Shown one piece after another: positions 12,713 to 26,405 of a stretch of 64,000 bases of DNA. Source of the stretch: Casuarius casuarius (lineage: Eukaryota; Chordata; Aves; Casuariiformes; Casuariidae); the NCBI GenBank assembly GCA_003342895.1, contig PTFA01000313.1, positions 976,901 to 1,040,900 on the forward strand, written 5' to 3'. A model generated the notes under the pieces. That model saw only the letters and a list, made by a program, of their open reading frames with translations. It did not search any database and was not told where the DNA came from. The first letter of the stretch is position 1. Every line of letters begins with the position of its first letter. The position numbers and the translations under genes were made by a program.

Positions 12713-15700
12713 AGAATTACTTCTGTCAGGTCAAAAATAACCCTTGACGCATCTCTGCTGTTCTGCATTTAACTGCAGAAAATTAAATACACTAATTCCA
12801 GAATTTTACTAGCATTTTACTGTAGCATAAACAAGAGTGAAACTGTTTTTCAGTAGGCGTTTTTTGAAAATAAACTCAGAGCTGCTTACAAACACTGTGA
12901 ACAAACTGAAGATGCTTGCAACTGCCTGAAAACCATTGCACTGTAGTACAGTCCCTGATGCAATATAGTGGATCTGCAGTTGTGCTTTGTGTCCCAGATG
13001 GCTGAATTGGAGTGGCTGTCATGATAGAATCATGTCTAAGTAGAGAAAGCCCTGCATGTAAAAGTATGAATGAATAGATAAGGTTCACTTGCAAGTATTT
13101 TTATCCCAACTTCATCAGAAAAATCCAATTCATATTCAGTTCGGAATGCTTTTGTTCAGTCCCAACAACTAGGACAGAGCTGGGAAATCTTTCTTTGTAA
13201 GATTTTTATCCAGATCATTTTTGGGGTTGAGTTGTGTTACATAGGAATGCAATGGCCCACATGTTTAAGAGGATTCTAGGATACAAAAGGAAAAAATGGG
13301 CAGTGGAAGGACAAAGCAATGAAAAACCATTTTTAACAAAACTTGGCAAGTTCAATGCAAGACATAACTAGTTTGCCTTCCTTTAATGTCCAAAAGAATC
13401 TAATTACTAGTTTAATTAGAAGCCTGCAGCCACTTAATTGCCTACTCACAAAGTTATGGTTAGTGTCATGTGTGCTGCCACTTACTGACACCTGCATCTC
13501 TGGAAGAAAATGAAAAACAAATTTGAGTCATCTAAAGAGACTGCTGAAGTAACAAAGAACCTGCCTTTAAAGATCTGTGTGGAGTTCACTGGCATGCTTG
13601 AAAGAGAAGAATACTGCATGCATTTGCAATATTACTTGATCTCTGTTTCAAGGGCAGAACTGCCTATCATCTGTTATTTACACTGAGATCAAATGTTCAG
13701 TGTGCCTGATAAGTGGTAGGCAGAGACCATTTTTAGTGCTAAGATCACATTTCTTTTTTTCTACCACTGAGTTTTGAAAATAACAGGTAGAGGTTGGAGG
13801 GTGAAGAAAGTAATGGTGACCATTGTGTCAACTATGGCTAACCTGCATTGAAGGCTAAAGCCAGCCTCCTTGTTTAACGGTAACAAAATTATTTTGCTAG
13901 CCTAATTCAGGGGTGGTGATGGTGGAATCTTACAAATGCAGATGACTGCCTACAGATACCCTGCTGTTAGCCCTTCTGCAATGCATAATACATATGCTAT
14001 TAAGATTATCCATGATGAAGTAGGAGTGGAAACACTTAAAAAGAATAATCATTCCCCTATCAAATGAAGTCTTGTTCTGCTTTGTTCTCTTGTTTTGAGC
14101 TGAGTGCTAGATCAGCCTGTTGGATACCAAACCCTAAACTTTAAATTGTAAGACAGTGTTTTGACTGACTGGTAACAGACTGTTATTAGAATTCATTGAT
14201 TTGAAGGTTCTCGGTTTGTTTTGGACTGGGATTTTCAATTGAATTGGAAAATGAATACTTAGTTTCTATGGCCTGATATGAACACTTTCACCTTAATGAC
14301 ATTTATGCATGACAGGAATAGAAAGCAGAAGCATATTTTATTGACTCCCTCCTGTCTATTTGCCCTGTTATTTTTGAGCAGCTTATCTGTGAATTACTGG
14401 CAGAAGTGACCAGAGAAGAATGGACTTGTTTCTAGTCTGCTGTCAAGATTTGGTTTTTGCTATTGTGGGAGGTTACTGAACCTGATTTTTTTTGTTCTTT
14501 GTTTTTTGTTTTTTCCTTTCAAGGTAAATTGATTTCCATTAGTAACACTTTCGGTTCTGCAAACTGTCCTAAAGATAAATCTTTTGTCCCAAAAGATAAG
14601 CTGATTGCGTGTGATATTTAGGAAGGAAATCCTCTTGTTTTCACACAGAATTGTTGAAAGAACAGTGCTGGCCAATGCCTCTTGCTTGGGTGGGGCTGAT
14701 CATCTCTGATCCTGGCTGCTGGTGTTTCCAAGATGGTGCACATGTAGACATGAGTCAAATGCTTGTGCCTGTGTAGATGGACTGCGTGTTTCTTGCTGCT
14801 TTATCTGGTGGTATCTTTAGGCCTGGAGATGCATGTCTTCCTGGTCCTCTGTCTTCCCCTTTCATGTATACAGAAAGAAAAGCAGTAAATATTTCAGGGT
14901 CTGCTTCACAAAATTCAACACAAAGCCTTACATTGTGGGGTGAGAATACAGAATGCCTAGGATACTGATGGTTTTTCTGCACAGCTATTCGACTTCAAAT
15001 TCAAAATTGCAGGGGCTCATAGGGGAAATCAGAAATGCTTTACAGAGACAGTCTTCTGTCTTATAATCCTCTAGGTGTGCAGTCCAGATTTCAAGCTGTT
15101 TTAATGTGCAATAAGAGGTAAGCCTGACCCAGTTACAGAAGAACAAAGAAGAAATCCCAAGGAGGAATTTCATGATGTTTCTGCCTCTCATGCTTACATT
15201 TAGGGCGTGACTTGCCTTAAACAATTGTGATGGGCTAGACTCCAGCATGATACTGTCAACCAAACGTAGGTGGTGGTTGTTTGTTAATGAGGCAGTTGGA
15301 AAGTCTTATGAATAAGCATAATGGTGCAAATTATTGCTTGCAGAGTAGGTCTGTGAAACTTGGCAAATCAGAAAGAGAGAAGACCAAGACAAATAAGCAA
15401 AGAAAATGTACTTTCAGAGGTTCAAAATAAATTTTTTATTCCCCTCTACAAAGTCAATCATTGACATTTCTGTAAAATGCTCCTATTCATCACTTATTTC
15501 TTTTATCTTATATCCTAAGCCCACCTGCCTTTTATATTACTTGTTAGTTATACATGATTAAATACATAAATAGAAGACTGAATTATGAAAGCATAAGTCA
15601 TGGCTCTGTGCTTAAAGTTAGGACTTCTATTTTCTGTTCAGTTGTCACCCTACTATTTCTCATCAGTTGAATATTTGTGCATTTTTCTGTTTTGTGAGGC

Positions 15701-18630
15701 AGGCCAAGAATGTGCGCACACAAAAAATGCTTTTCGTATTATAAAAGGTTGCAAGAGAATATTTTGGGGGGTAACCTATTAATTTCTTTTAGGCCTTTCA
15801 CTGCAAGGAACATCTTTTAAATCTTGACATAGTTGCATGTGTGCCCAGGTCCATTAGCATTCGTGCTCATCTTGGGTAGGAAGCAAACCCACCTGGGGGA
15901 AAAAAAGTTCCTACCAAGCCTTGTCACTATTGACTGCATCTTTTAAAGTAAATTTATGTCAAGTTTTACATGGCAGACAGCAGCAGTGAAATGACTGTGA
16001 AAACTGTTTCACATTAGGAAACACTCTGCAGAATCACTAAGCTGAACAGTACAAGGAACACAAGGGTAAATGCTTCACCATACTTAAATGACAGCTATTG
16101 TGAAAACCTACCAGATTCTGACACTTTTTATCCCATTATTTTTGAAGCTTGCATTTTGTAATTTAGCCTCTTTCCTGACTACCACACAGGGTCATCTTAA
16201 GTGCTCATAGACAAATATTAACTTTGCAATCCATGTTCACCACAATAAAAGCTACAGATACAATACTATGTATTTTTCTTTCTTTCTGAGAATGAAAATT
16301 ATATATGGTATTCAAAAATTCTTCTTCAGAAAAGGTATTATAAATGCTTAATACTAACTTGCAATTCCTTATTGAAAAGAGATTAAAATTAATGTCAATG
16401 GCGGTGTAGTTTAAAATGCCTAGAGTAATATTTTCTTCTCTCATACCAGCTGCAGCTCTGAGAGGAGTTGAAAAGCCTTAGGTTTGGGGTTTTCCCCCCA
16501 AACTGCCAGCAGTCTTCTCTTTTTGTACAGAAATTTTTTCACAGCAGAAAGGCATTTTACATTTGTCTGGGATTCCCTGATGATGGGCACCCTACTATCT
16601 CTGTGCTGTCAAACCTGGAAAGCCTAGATCTGTGACTGTGAGCACAGAGAGCCAAATCAGAGTTTGATTGCACAGAACTACAGTTTGTCAGGCTTACTGT
16701 GCATGCACTACGTGATTTACACACTTGTATTTCTCTCTGGATTTCCCAAATGGAAACAGCTCAGAGAGCAGTGCAATTTAAAATTTTGTATTAGGTGATG
16801 GTTCCTTGGCCAGGTTTTTAGCAGGGGACTAGATCCACCCTGACCTATGGCCTCTTTATCGTAGTTAATATAATTAAGGAACATGTAGAACCTGGGGTAT
16901 GTAAAAGTTTCTTTGTTAGAATAGTTTATAAGTGGAAAATATGGATTTGTTTTTTTCTGGCTGACATGAGGGTGTTGCCAGAGAGCATAATATAGGTAGG
17001 GTTTCCTTCTAGGAAGACAAGACTGGAAAAGGTCTTCTGAATAATGGATTCTGGTAGCTTGTTATTCATAACACACAATATATATGCTCTTTCATAAACT
17101 GCATGAACTGCATCTTTAAAATTTCTTGGTCCATCACTCCAGAAGTAAATTTGTTCCAGAATCTTTGTTCTGTTGGTTAGAACTTTCTTTTAATTTACAG
17201 ATTACATTTATTCGTGCCCATTTTGTTTTTTAGCCATTCTTTTTTTTTCTTCAAGCAAAGTAGTTAGTAGGCAGTTTTTATTTCTCGGATGAGCTTACAG
17301 ATAGCAGACATGCTTGCTTTTGACCTTTATTTTGGCAGGCAAAACAAGGCAACTTTCCTTTTTGTAAGATTCTCCAGTCTGAAGTTATCTTGTTAACTGA
17401 TTCTGGTTTAAATTTCTTTCTTGAACTTGGTGGTTGAGTAAAACATTTCAGGTAATGGATAACTCTCGTATGGTCTAAAGCCCTTAACACTTCACTGTCT
17501 ATGTTGACTCTATTTGTCTTTTTTAAACCTGCATCTCACTGATGCTTCATAACCCTCATGTGACTACCCAATCGCTTGAAGACCTCCTTCTCCTTTGTTC
17601 TTTTCAACTGCTGAGTTTCCTGGATTATTGCTGAAGGTTTTGTCACAAAGTGTTGTGTTATCAGTTGCTGTTACTAACTTTGTTAGTACACAGCTGCATT
17701 TTGCACTATTGAATTTCCTTTATTTCTTTTACTCCAGTTGCCAAGGTCATCCAGTTGTTTCCGTGTGTTATAATGATTAACCTTCTATGTTGAGCATGTC
17801 TGTTCCTCTCCTGATCAACACAGATGTATGTAATCATACTGGCTCGTGGGGATGGCTGGCTGGCTTTGGATTATCCTTTTGCTTGCTGTGACTTATAGGT
17901 GGCCCTGGTTTGAGGCAGGGCTGGCTTAAAAGTGAAAGCTGCCTCTATCTCTTTTGCTTCAAGTTACAGTGCATGCTTTGCTGCAGAAGACAGAAGCTGT
18001 TGTTCTGTTATATAGAAATCAGAATTTAATGGAGATTAATGCAGAAGAATGAATTCTTAGAAAAATCATAAAAAGGAAGAAGTGCTAGAATACAGTGACC
18101 ACATACAAGCCTTGAGAACACTAAGCAGGAAAAGCCCTTAAGGTGTCAGCACTTCGCAGAAGGAACAGAATGTTGGCAGGAATCCCAGATGCATGAAAAC
18201 AAAATTAAAGGAATTACAAGGTACTGGTTAGATCTCAGCAAGAGCCTTGCATGCACTAATAGCCATGTGAGAAAAGCTATAATTGCTCATGGTGGGATGA
18301 AAAGCTCTCTAACCAATATGCTACTTGGCTCAAGACTTAAATTATAAGTATAGAAGTTGAGCTTGTTCTTGGAGGTAGGAGGAGGAAAAAGCCTTGGAAT
18401 TTGTCAGCTTAATTGAAGTTTTAAAGTAATCAGTGGGGGTCCAATAAAATTCCTCCAAGCAAACCCTATTTGTAAGGGATGAGTAAGATGACAAGATACA
18501 AAACACACACCATCAGCCACACTCGCACAATTTCAAAAAATCCTCTCACCACTAAAAAAGCAAAAGTGATATGGAAACTAATTAATTTTAGTATATCAAA
18601 GTTTACCTGTGTGCCATGAAATTCTGTTTA
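12713..18630. other. AT-rich non-coding DNA, no gene recognised
   Basis: No exon, RNA gene or mobile-element protein is visible. All reading frames are under 95 codons and lack motifs. The part from about 17,590 to 17,800 weakly resembles non-coding parts of ancient CR1/L3-type LINEs in amniotes (words such as GGTCATCCAGTTGTTTC), but this is not strong enough for a separate call. Confidence 0.5.
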
Positions 18631-18661
18631 CTCACTAAGTTCCCGAAACTTCGGGAGTGAG
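18631..18661. other. Compact GC-clamped hairpin
   Basis: TCCCGAA (18,641-18,647) and TTCGGGA (18,650-18,656) are perfect 7-base complements separated by two bases, AC. The stem is extended by CTCAC (18,631-18,635) pairing with GTGAG (18,657-18,661), with five unpaired bases TAAGT on the left side only. A two-base loop is too tight for RNA unless the inner pair opens. It stands out in AT-rich surroundings. No terminator or small-RNA role can be shown. Confidence 0.45.
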
Positions 18662-20376
18662 ATACTAAAGCATGTTTGAGAATCTGGGCTTCCATACCTC
18701 AGGTTCACAGGAATTTAGTGTCTATAATCAAATCTGTATATTCCGGAGGCCTGCATTTGGGATGTACACTTCCACAAGCTGCAGCATGAGCATCTCTGCT
18801 AGGTTAAAGTTAGCTAGCGGATACTGCAATAATGTAACTTTGGGCGAGGGAATTCAGTGCAGGCTAGTACGAAACACACTTAGAAGCTGAATGAAGTAGG
18901 TGGCTGATTTGCATAGAGTGCCATACTACAGGGATGATGGTGTTCACAGTAAGTGAACCTGTGGATCAGAGCTAATCCTGGAGTTTGTCAAGTGTAGTCT
19001 TCACATTGAACTCTAATGCTAACGCTAGCTTTCTTGGTGTGTGGGTGTGTTTAAATCTGATATGTGGGGGCTATTAGTATGTGGCGGCTACCTCTAAATA
19101 CTAAAAGCATCAATTCTGAGGATCAGTTCCTAGCTCTCAGGCCTTGTAGTGCAGACTGGGTTATGTCTTCATTGTTCAGCGTTAGTTTCTTCTAGGCAGT
19201 GTATACATGGTGAATCCTTGGGATCCAGGCCAGCCAGAAGCAATTGCTTTTACTGTGGTTTCAGTTCAAAGTCCCCGAAATGAGAGCACGAGATGTCTTT
19301 AGGGTATGATCCCAAGGCTGTTTTATGCCTGAGGGCATGCTATGAGCGTGAGTTAGCATGTGTTGGAAGATGTTTACTGTGGATGGGACCCATACCTGAT
19401 ATAGTTTTATATGAAACATTCCTGGAAGCAAATTATTGGACTAAGCTTTGACTTAGAGGCAAGCAATTAATTCCCTACCAAAATGCCAATGAGCAAACTG
19501 ATATATATGCTGTGAGAACAGAGTACCAGGGCCTACATGTTTCTGACTACTGGTCTAGATACACTTCTGTGATTTTATTTGGAAACTTTAAGCATTGAAA
19601 TTGCATGGTCTTCAGGGGGACTTACGCTCTTTAATGCTGCAAGTGCTCTTGAAAACTGCAACAACATCTATACAGTATGTCACAAAGATTGCAGAACCAC
19701 TGTCAACTCCAGCTTGTAGGTGGAACACCACTATGTATTTGCAATACAAGACAGCTACTCCTGAGCCAATAAAGCCTGTGATTCAGTACCATGCGGACAC
19801 TGCTAAAGGTCCTTCTAATAGCAGACAAACAGAACTTCCAATATTCCTATGGATTTTCATGTTAATAAAATAACACATTATTTTACACTTCATGATATAC
19901 AGGCTATAAGAATATAAGCTTCTGACCAAAGAGACAAATACATTTTGGCAGAGATCAACTATAAACTGTGATAACCACTGTATAAAGTGTTTTCTCATGG
20001 TCTACTTCTAGCCCAGCTTGCTAGTCCTCTTGTTCCGATAGTTCATCCATGAATAGGTAAAATAGTCATACTCCTGTATGACCACGTGAAAATATTTTTC
20101 TCTTTCGTTTTAAATCTACCCTGTCATAAGGCTTTCTTATGTTAAAGGAAAAGGCAGTATTATGTCATAATCAATTACAGATATCTATAGCAGTGAATAG
20201 CACTTACTAGCTGTAAAATCTGTTTTTCCCCTTCCAGCATTCAGTTTTGGCCTTCACTGCCATTTTAAAAAGGCAGGCTCTAATATGAGCCTTCAAATAT
20301 TTCAAAAAGGCCCTGAGTATCTTGGTTTCCTTCACTAGTACTGGTGTCCTGGCACTGCCTTTTGTAGTTCTGATTT
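18662..20376. other. AT-rich non-coding DNA, no gene recognised
   Basis: No exon or repeat family is recognised. The 92-codon frame at 19,595-19,873 has no domain and no supporting splice or codon signal. I see nothing else to annotate. Confidence 0.5.
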
Positions 20377-20400
20377 AAAAAAAAAAAAAAAAAAAAAAAA
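20377..20400 (+). repeat. Poly-A run of 24 bases
   Basis: An uninterrupted run of 24 A residues follows CTGATTT. It could be a simple-sequence tract or the remnant tail of a retrocopied RNA. No AATAAA signal sits just upstream and no recognisable gene sequence precedes it, so a processed pseudogene is not supported. Confidence 0.7.
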
Positions 20401-22180
20401 GCCTCTGGGAGAATAATAGAATAATAAGATTCTCCCTGCTTCAAAACCTAGGTTTTCCTTTTTTGATTTGTCCCCGTGTCCTATTTTAGTGGGACATTGT
20501 CCTCAGCAATACCCAGATCCACAGGGACTAGCTTGAAATATGGTAGCATGTACCTGACACTTAGCCACACTCCAAAACCGAAAAGTCAAAGGCAGTTTCA
20601 GAGGCAGTGCCAGGATGAAATTGTCACAGCTGTCTTCCAGTATAGCTGGTGTGTTTCCTACCATAGAATCATGGATTGTTTTTCATGCTAAACATTTGTC
20701 ATAATCTTTTCAGTAGCTATTGCTTGTCATCTCTAGTTTGAGGAGACACTTTTAGGCTAAAGTTATCAGTACTTCCTTAGCTCCCTTGAGCCAGAGAAGC
20801 TATTTGGATAGTTCCAGCACCAATAGAGGGTAGTAGTGCTTACAGGGGGTCCCAAAGAGGAGATTTGTTTTTAATTTCTTAGTGGTATAGAAGTGTTATC
20901 ACTAGAGTTGCCTGTGCATTGTGCCGTGGGTTTTTAGGATTAATTGCATCTACAGTTTTAGCTGCAGAATAAGGAAGGCAGCCACTAAGTGTTTGAATTT
21001 GAGTTAATTGCACTGCTTGCACTGCCAATTTTTCATTTCCAAGTGACATGTCTCCAGCTGGAGACTAGAGCTGGGAAGGAAAAGACTTATCCCAGGAAAA
21101 TTGTCAGTGTTTGTCCCCTTTCTCCTCCTTCTGTAGTTAGGACAAAAGGGTTGATATCACAATAGTGATAAATAGTTCATATATTTGAATATTTGAACTA
21201 ACTTTAAACTATAAAAAACTATAAAAAGCTTTTCCGTTTATAACTATTAAAACAGTTTTTATTGTAATTGTAATAGAAAACTAATAAAAACTAAACATTC
21301 TCATAAAGAGTTTTGATTTTGGCAGATCATTCTTTGTTGAAAACTTTTCCTGCATATATACTGGCTTCCAAATGCAAGACTGCCATGGGGTGAAGACTGC
21401 CCAAAAGTATAGCTCAAACAAATAAACTACATCTGCCCAGCTCTAGTTCATTAGATGATTCTGGTAGGTGCTTGAAAAACAAACAAGCATAGGTAACTGT
21501 TAAGGGGGGAGGCTTACCCAAAAGCTCTGACCATATGTGCCCTCCTCTAATGGTTTAGGTATGTGTGGGAAAGAAGCAGCTTCACATCTTTAACGTACTT
21601 GTGGCAGGAGACCAGAAGTTGATAGTGGTCCAGGTAACAACTGCTAATTGACTTTAGATATGAAGGAAGCCAGAGGTTGGCCTGGGTGATATGACCAATA
21701 AGGCCATCAGTGGCTTATGCCAACCATCTAAATTAGAAAGCAATAAACAGTGAAAACAGTAGCACTTTGGGGAAGAGATGCCCATGAATATTCAACAGAG
21801 CAAAGGTTGCACCCAAGGTGGAACTGCTGGGCCTAAAAGCCAGGCTGCCAGCCAGGACTTGGACACCTCAACCACCTGGAGTTAGTGTCCTGTTCCTCTG
21901 AGTCCACGGTACCAGCCTCAACAAGACTGGAAGCCTTGACTGGTCAGAGTGTGTTCTGTATGCTGTGAGTGTGATAGACAGGAGATTGCTACAACTTGCT
22001 ATATTAATTCTGCTTAGTTTTAAAAAAAAACCCAACAACAACAACAAAAAAAACCCTTGAGATTTTTGTCAGAATGGTGTGGTTCTGTCCTTGCACCACC
22101 TCACCCATAGATTCCCCCTTGATGGACAATGCTGAGAGAAATATAGTTAAATGCTGTCTTACTATATATGCAAAGCTTAT
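20401..22180. other. Non-coding DNA with a possible LTR-like block at 21.5-22.03 kb
   Basis: No coding sequence is recognised. About 21,498-22,035 is less AT-rich, begins TGTTAAGG, contains AATAAA (within GCAATAAACAG near 21,741) and is followed by an A-rich stretch with CAA repeats. These traits fit a solitary LTR, but I could not find matching ends or a target-site duplication, so the assignment is only a suggestion. Confidence 0.35.
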
Positions 22181-22200
22181 ACTGAAGTCAGTGGGAAATT
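22181..22200. repeat. Possible short arm of the palindromic repeat family
   Basis: ACTGAAGTCAGTGGGAAATT matches one arm plus flank of the fold-back family seen at 4,269 and 8,168. The opposite arm is not visible. It is short enough that chance cannot be excluded. Confidence 0.25.
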
Positions 22201-25200
22201 CAATTGCATAGGCTGAGAATATAATTTTCTGCCTAACTATGAAGTCTGTTCTCACTTACATTTAACAATGAGTTTTCATTTACATTTAACAATCAAGTTA
22301 TCCTTAAAGCATTTTAGAAACATGCTGTTGTGCCTAGCAGAACACTTTCTTTTATTATTGTAAAATTTTTATCTAGAATCTGTTTTTTTTAAGATGTGGA
22401 TTACAGCTCTAAAAGTACAATATAGCAAGAGCAAATATACTATCTGTAGTATGAAGATATTGAAGCTTTCCTTGTAGCATTTCTCTGTCCAATAGTACGT
22501 TAGAGGCATATGTACAATAGGAGTGATAAGAAATTATCTGGGTTTGCAAACTGAAAAAGTCTGCTAGTGTCTTCAGAGATCACCTTCTTAGTATCTGGTT
22601 TAATCAAAGTTAACTTGAAACAAATACCATTAGAAGATAAAAGCCATCATTACAGTTGACCTTTGTGTAATTTCATTTCACAATGACTTTTTCTTCCTTC
22701 AGTTCTAACTATGCAATTAGTAATAAAAGAGATAAAGGGCAATTGGTTTCCTGCCAATAACCTGGGGGTCAGAATCTAGGGCAAATTAGATAATGAGAAA
22801 AGATAAGTCCCAAAAGCAGATCTACAGTGGAATGCAATTTAAGAGCTAATAAAGGACATTCATAAAAATATGAACAGGAACTGGATGTACTTCAGAAAAA
22901 CAGCAGTATTTCAGATAAAGGTACTGACTCTATGAGCAGACACAAATAATAGTGTAAACCTATCTTCAGGGAAACAGTCTGCTGTCCATCTTCCATATTC
23001 ATTCTAACTTCAGGCGTTCCACATGCAGAGTTTTGGTTTATATTTTTAAAAAGAAAGGTGCATTTTGTAACAAATCACGGTTAATGTGGTTTCCCATAAA
23101 ATGAATGATTAAGTATCATTAAGGTATGTGACAAATATACTGTGCTTTCTGTGCAGTTGCGAGCCCTAAGCTTTGATATTTTCCTTATATAAGGTAAGCA
23201 GGGATAAACGCAATTACTTTGAGTCTCAGAAATAATGACTTCAGTTTAAATCATACAATATGGCAATGGAAAAATTTAGGGAAAATATCAAAATATTCAC
23301 TACCTGCTTTTTTCACTGAGTATATTCTCTGTATTTTTGTATGATTTGCAGAGTTTACAGTGCAAGGAATAGGTGGTTGGAAAAAGGTATGTTCCTTGCT
23401 AAATAAAAATACACTGACAGAAGGTGAAGTATGTAGTAAAAGGTACTTGTATGGTCATGACAAAATAATCTTCATTTTCAAGTTCTTAGGAAGAATAAAA
23501 CAAAACAGCTGTCTTATGTGAAAATATAACAATTTAACTGTCTGATCTGATATTTTTAACTCTAAAACATGACTACATGGGTGCAAGTTTTATTTCTACC
23601 GGAGTTTCAGAGAACTTAAGCATGTGTCCTGTACAGAACTCTAGGTCAGGTCCTGGAAGAAGTATACTTAGTTGAACTAAACTGGCTAATGCTGAGATGT
23701 TTTTCTGTTAGATTTCCTGAAGTTCTATGCTGAACGGCTTTTATGTCTTTGATATCTGAGTTGGCTTTCCGTAGAACTGGCTTTGTGTCTGTACTCTCCA
23801 GTCCATTTTGCTTGCTAGGTGTACAAATGTCCTTAAATACCCTGGAGCTAATTGTCACTGAACATTCATGGACTGCATGTTTATATTGGTCTATGACAAT
23901 TTGACAATTTAGCTATATTTTCAAAGTATTTAAACTTAAATCTTTTAAAATGTGTTAATTTAATTAAGATTGAGGTACTTTAAGCATCTTTCCAAATTTG
24001 TCATAAGTTGCTCAGGTACTTAAACTTTCCATTTTCACCTATAGAGATAGGCATGTCAGAGTAATCTCAATAATGAAGTAGCTCTCATGTTAGGCTTTCA
24101 GCAGAAATCAAGGCTTGAAAGAGCAGAGCAAACTGCCCATTCCTTGCAACCCCACAGTTTGTCAGGACTGAAAGATCAGGGTGGCCTTGAAAGGGATTGT
24201 CTTGTCTGTCTATGCTGTTTATTTTGATTGTAAAGCGGGGAAATCGATACCATGATTTGCATGAGAGCTCACAGCAGCAGTGTTAGTATTAATACCTTTT
24301 ATGTGAAATTTTCTTCTGCTTAATTAATATTAAAGAAATGTCATATCTGCAATACAGACATGCTGGGTATTCAGGTCTCTAAAGTGGTCTTGACCAGATT
24401 GCTCTGATTGTGCATACGTTCCTTAAGCCCAGTGTTCCGTCTCCAAAATCTTTCTTTATTGGACTCATTCTTTTATCTCAGAGTTCATTATCCATCTAAT
24501 GCTAACATTTGGTTAATGGCAATTATACAATGTATTGTGTGTCTTCAGACGCTATCAAAGACCGTCTCCTTCACAGAGACATTTAAAGGAAGTGCCACAG
24601 CACAGCTGGCTGGAGAACACCACAGAGGCATGGAACAGTATGGAGTGCAAACATCCTGGTCCTTTGTCTGTGAGGAACTCCAGGTCCTATCAGTGAAAAT
24701 ATTTAGCCCTGAGGCAGGTAAATACTTAAATGAGTTTAAAAAAAAAATAATAAAAAATAAAAAATAAATCCATTCTGTAGTACTCGTAAGCATGAAATTG
24801 CTCTGTAATAAAAACAACAATTTTCCTACATGTGATTTGAAGCCTGATGTTGGATAACTGCAAGAAGTTGCGATATGGAGGAGTTTAGTTAATCCCATGA
24901 AAGCTTGGATGATTTTATAAATATTGGAATTTCATTAATGAGTCTTCTATACCTATTTTCACTTACCTAGCATCATATGTGAGATTTTTTCTACTTTTAT
25001 AATCTTGTTTTCAACATCCCTCGGAAAGTACTGTTCAGCAGCTGAAAAAAAACCCCAACAAGATTATTAGATTAAGCCTTTCTTCTGATGTCATAGCTCC
25101 CTTTTCCTTTGCATTGGCTTTTCATGCTTGCAGTTGCATCTCATGTTTGAAGCACATATACTGATATACATATATTACATATATTCAGTATTAACAATGT

Positions 25201-26405
25201 AACTCTTGTCCCCTTTCTGTTCAACTGGAGTGTGTCAGTCTACTGTACTGGTATACCTTAAGACATTTACAGTTGCCCTAAATTTCTGCACCTCCTGTGA
25301 GGTACTATCTGGATAATCACTTATTACCCTCTTCAGCAATTCACAGACCTCATGTTACCTAACATTATCTTTAATCACAAATTAAGATCTCTTTAAATCT
25401 CCTGACCTCATATTTAAACTCCAGCTTTCCACACAATTCTCCGTGTTATTTACATTCAAGTTGTATACCTGTAAATGACTCAGCTTAAGCATTAGACCAT
25501 AAATCAATCATTTCTCCTTGTTCCACAACCAGATTGTGAAGTCCTTGCAACTTATCTTTATTTTTTCTTTTACAAGTGTTTTATTCCATTACTACTTCTG
25601 TTTTTAATCTTTTTCTACATCCACATTTTCCTCTGTATTACTCTCTCTATAGAAAGCCCACCAAAATCTAAGGGAGTTATCAGTGCATATAAACTGTAAA
25701 ATCTAGTCAGATTTGTTCCTAAAAAGGGAAAATTAATCTTCTCCATCCAAAAAAAAACCCCAGTATTGGATGTGAGATGCCATCCTTTCTGCTTTAGTTT
25801 CTTATCTCTTGCCAAATGCATGACATTCTTACTGTGCCCTGTATTAGGAAGGTAAAACAAAACAAAGGAGAATAGAGCCAGACAAAAATGAAAGCATCCA
25901 TAATTGCAAATAGGGATGTTTTCAGCTTTTAAATCAATACAGATGTCCATTGAAATGGGAGTACTAATTCTAATGATTTTTTTGTTCCTGTCCTGTGATA
26001 GTCAATGATGTTCTTAAAAGTATAGTTCTTACAACTGCATAATTACCAAAAATTCTAGTTTTCATTCATGAAAATGACTTCATTTTACATAGTTGGAGGC
26101 AGGAAAAAAGGCCCATAGAAAGGATCATAGCCCTGTAACTTCACAGACTTCTAATTCCTCCTATTTGTTCCCTCTGCATGAGTGTACAGGCACTTCAGAG
26201 AGGCACCCAGTCAAGCTGTTTTCCCAGAAAGGGTGAGAGAGCTTTCCCCCTAATGCTGTCTCATAGGCACTTCCTTATTTTTGCATACATGTGGCATCGC
26301 CCTGCTTCAGCCCTGTTCTGTTGATTGAGGTCCTCTGCTCATGTCATCCTGAATCCTTTGCTTGCCAGCCTGGTTCACCACCTCCTCACTTGATTATTTG
26401 TCATT
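22201..26405. other. AT-rich non-coding DNA, no gene recognised
   Basis: No exon, RNA or mobile-element protein is visible. A small tandem duplication of TTACATTTAACAAT (22,256-22,269 and 22,280-22,293) is present. The overlapping frames at 24,408-24,767 (plus) and 24,545-24,898 (minus) have no motifs and include A-rich low-complexity sequence near 24,738-24,768. The 111-codon minus frame at 25,615-25,950 is likewise unsupported. Confidence 0.5.

Noticed and set aside
24408..24898. Overlapping frames of 119 (plus) and 117 (minus) codons
   Set aside because: They run into an A-rich low-complexity stretch and show no family similarity.
25260..25390. MIR-like phrase CACCTCCTGTGAGGTAC
   Set aside because: Only one short phrase matches what I recall of MIR. 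The following text does not continue the similarity.
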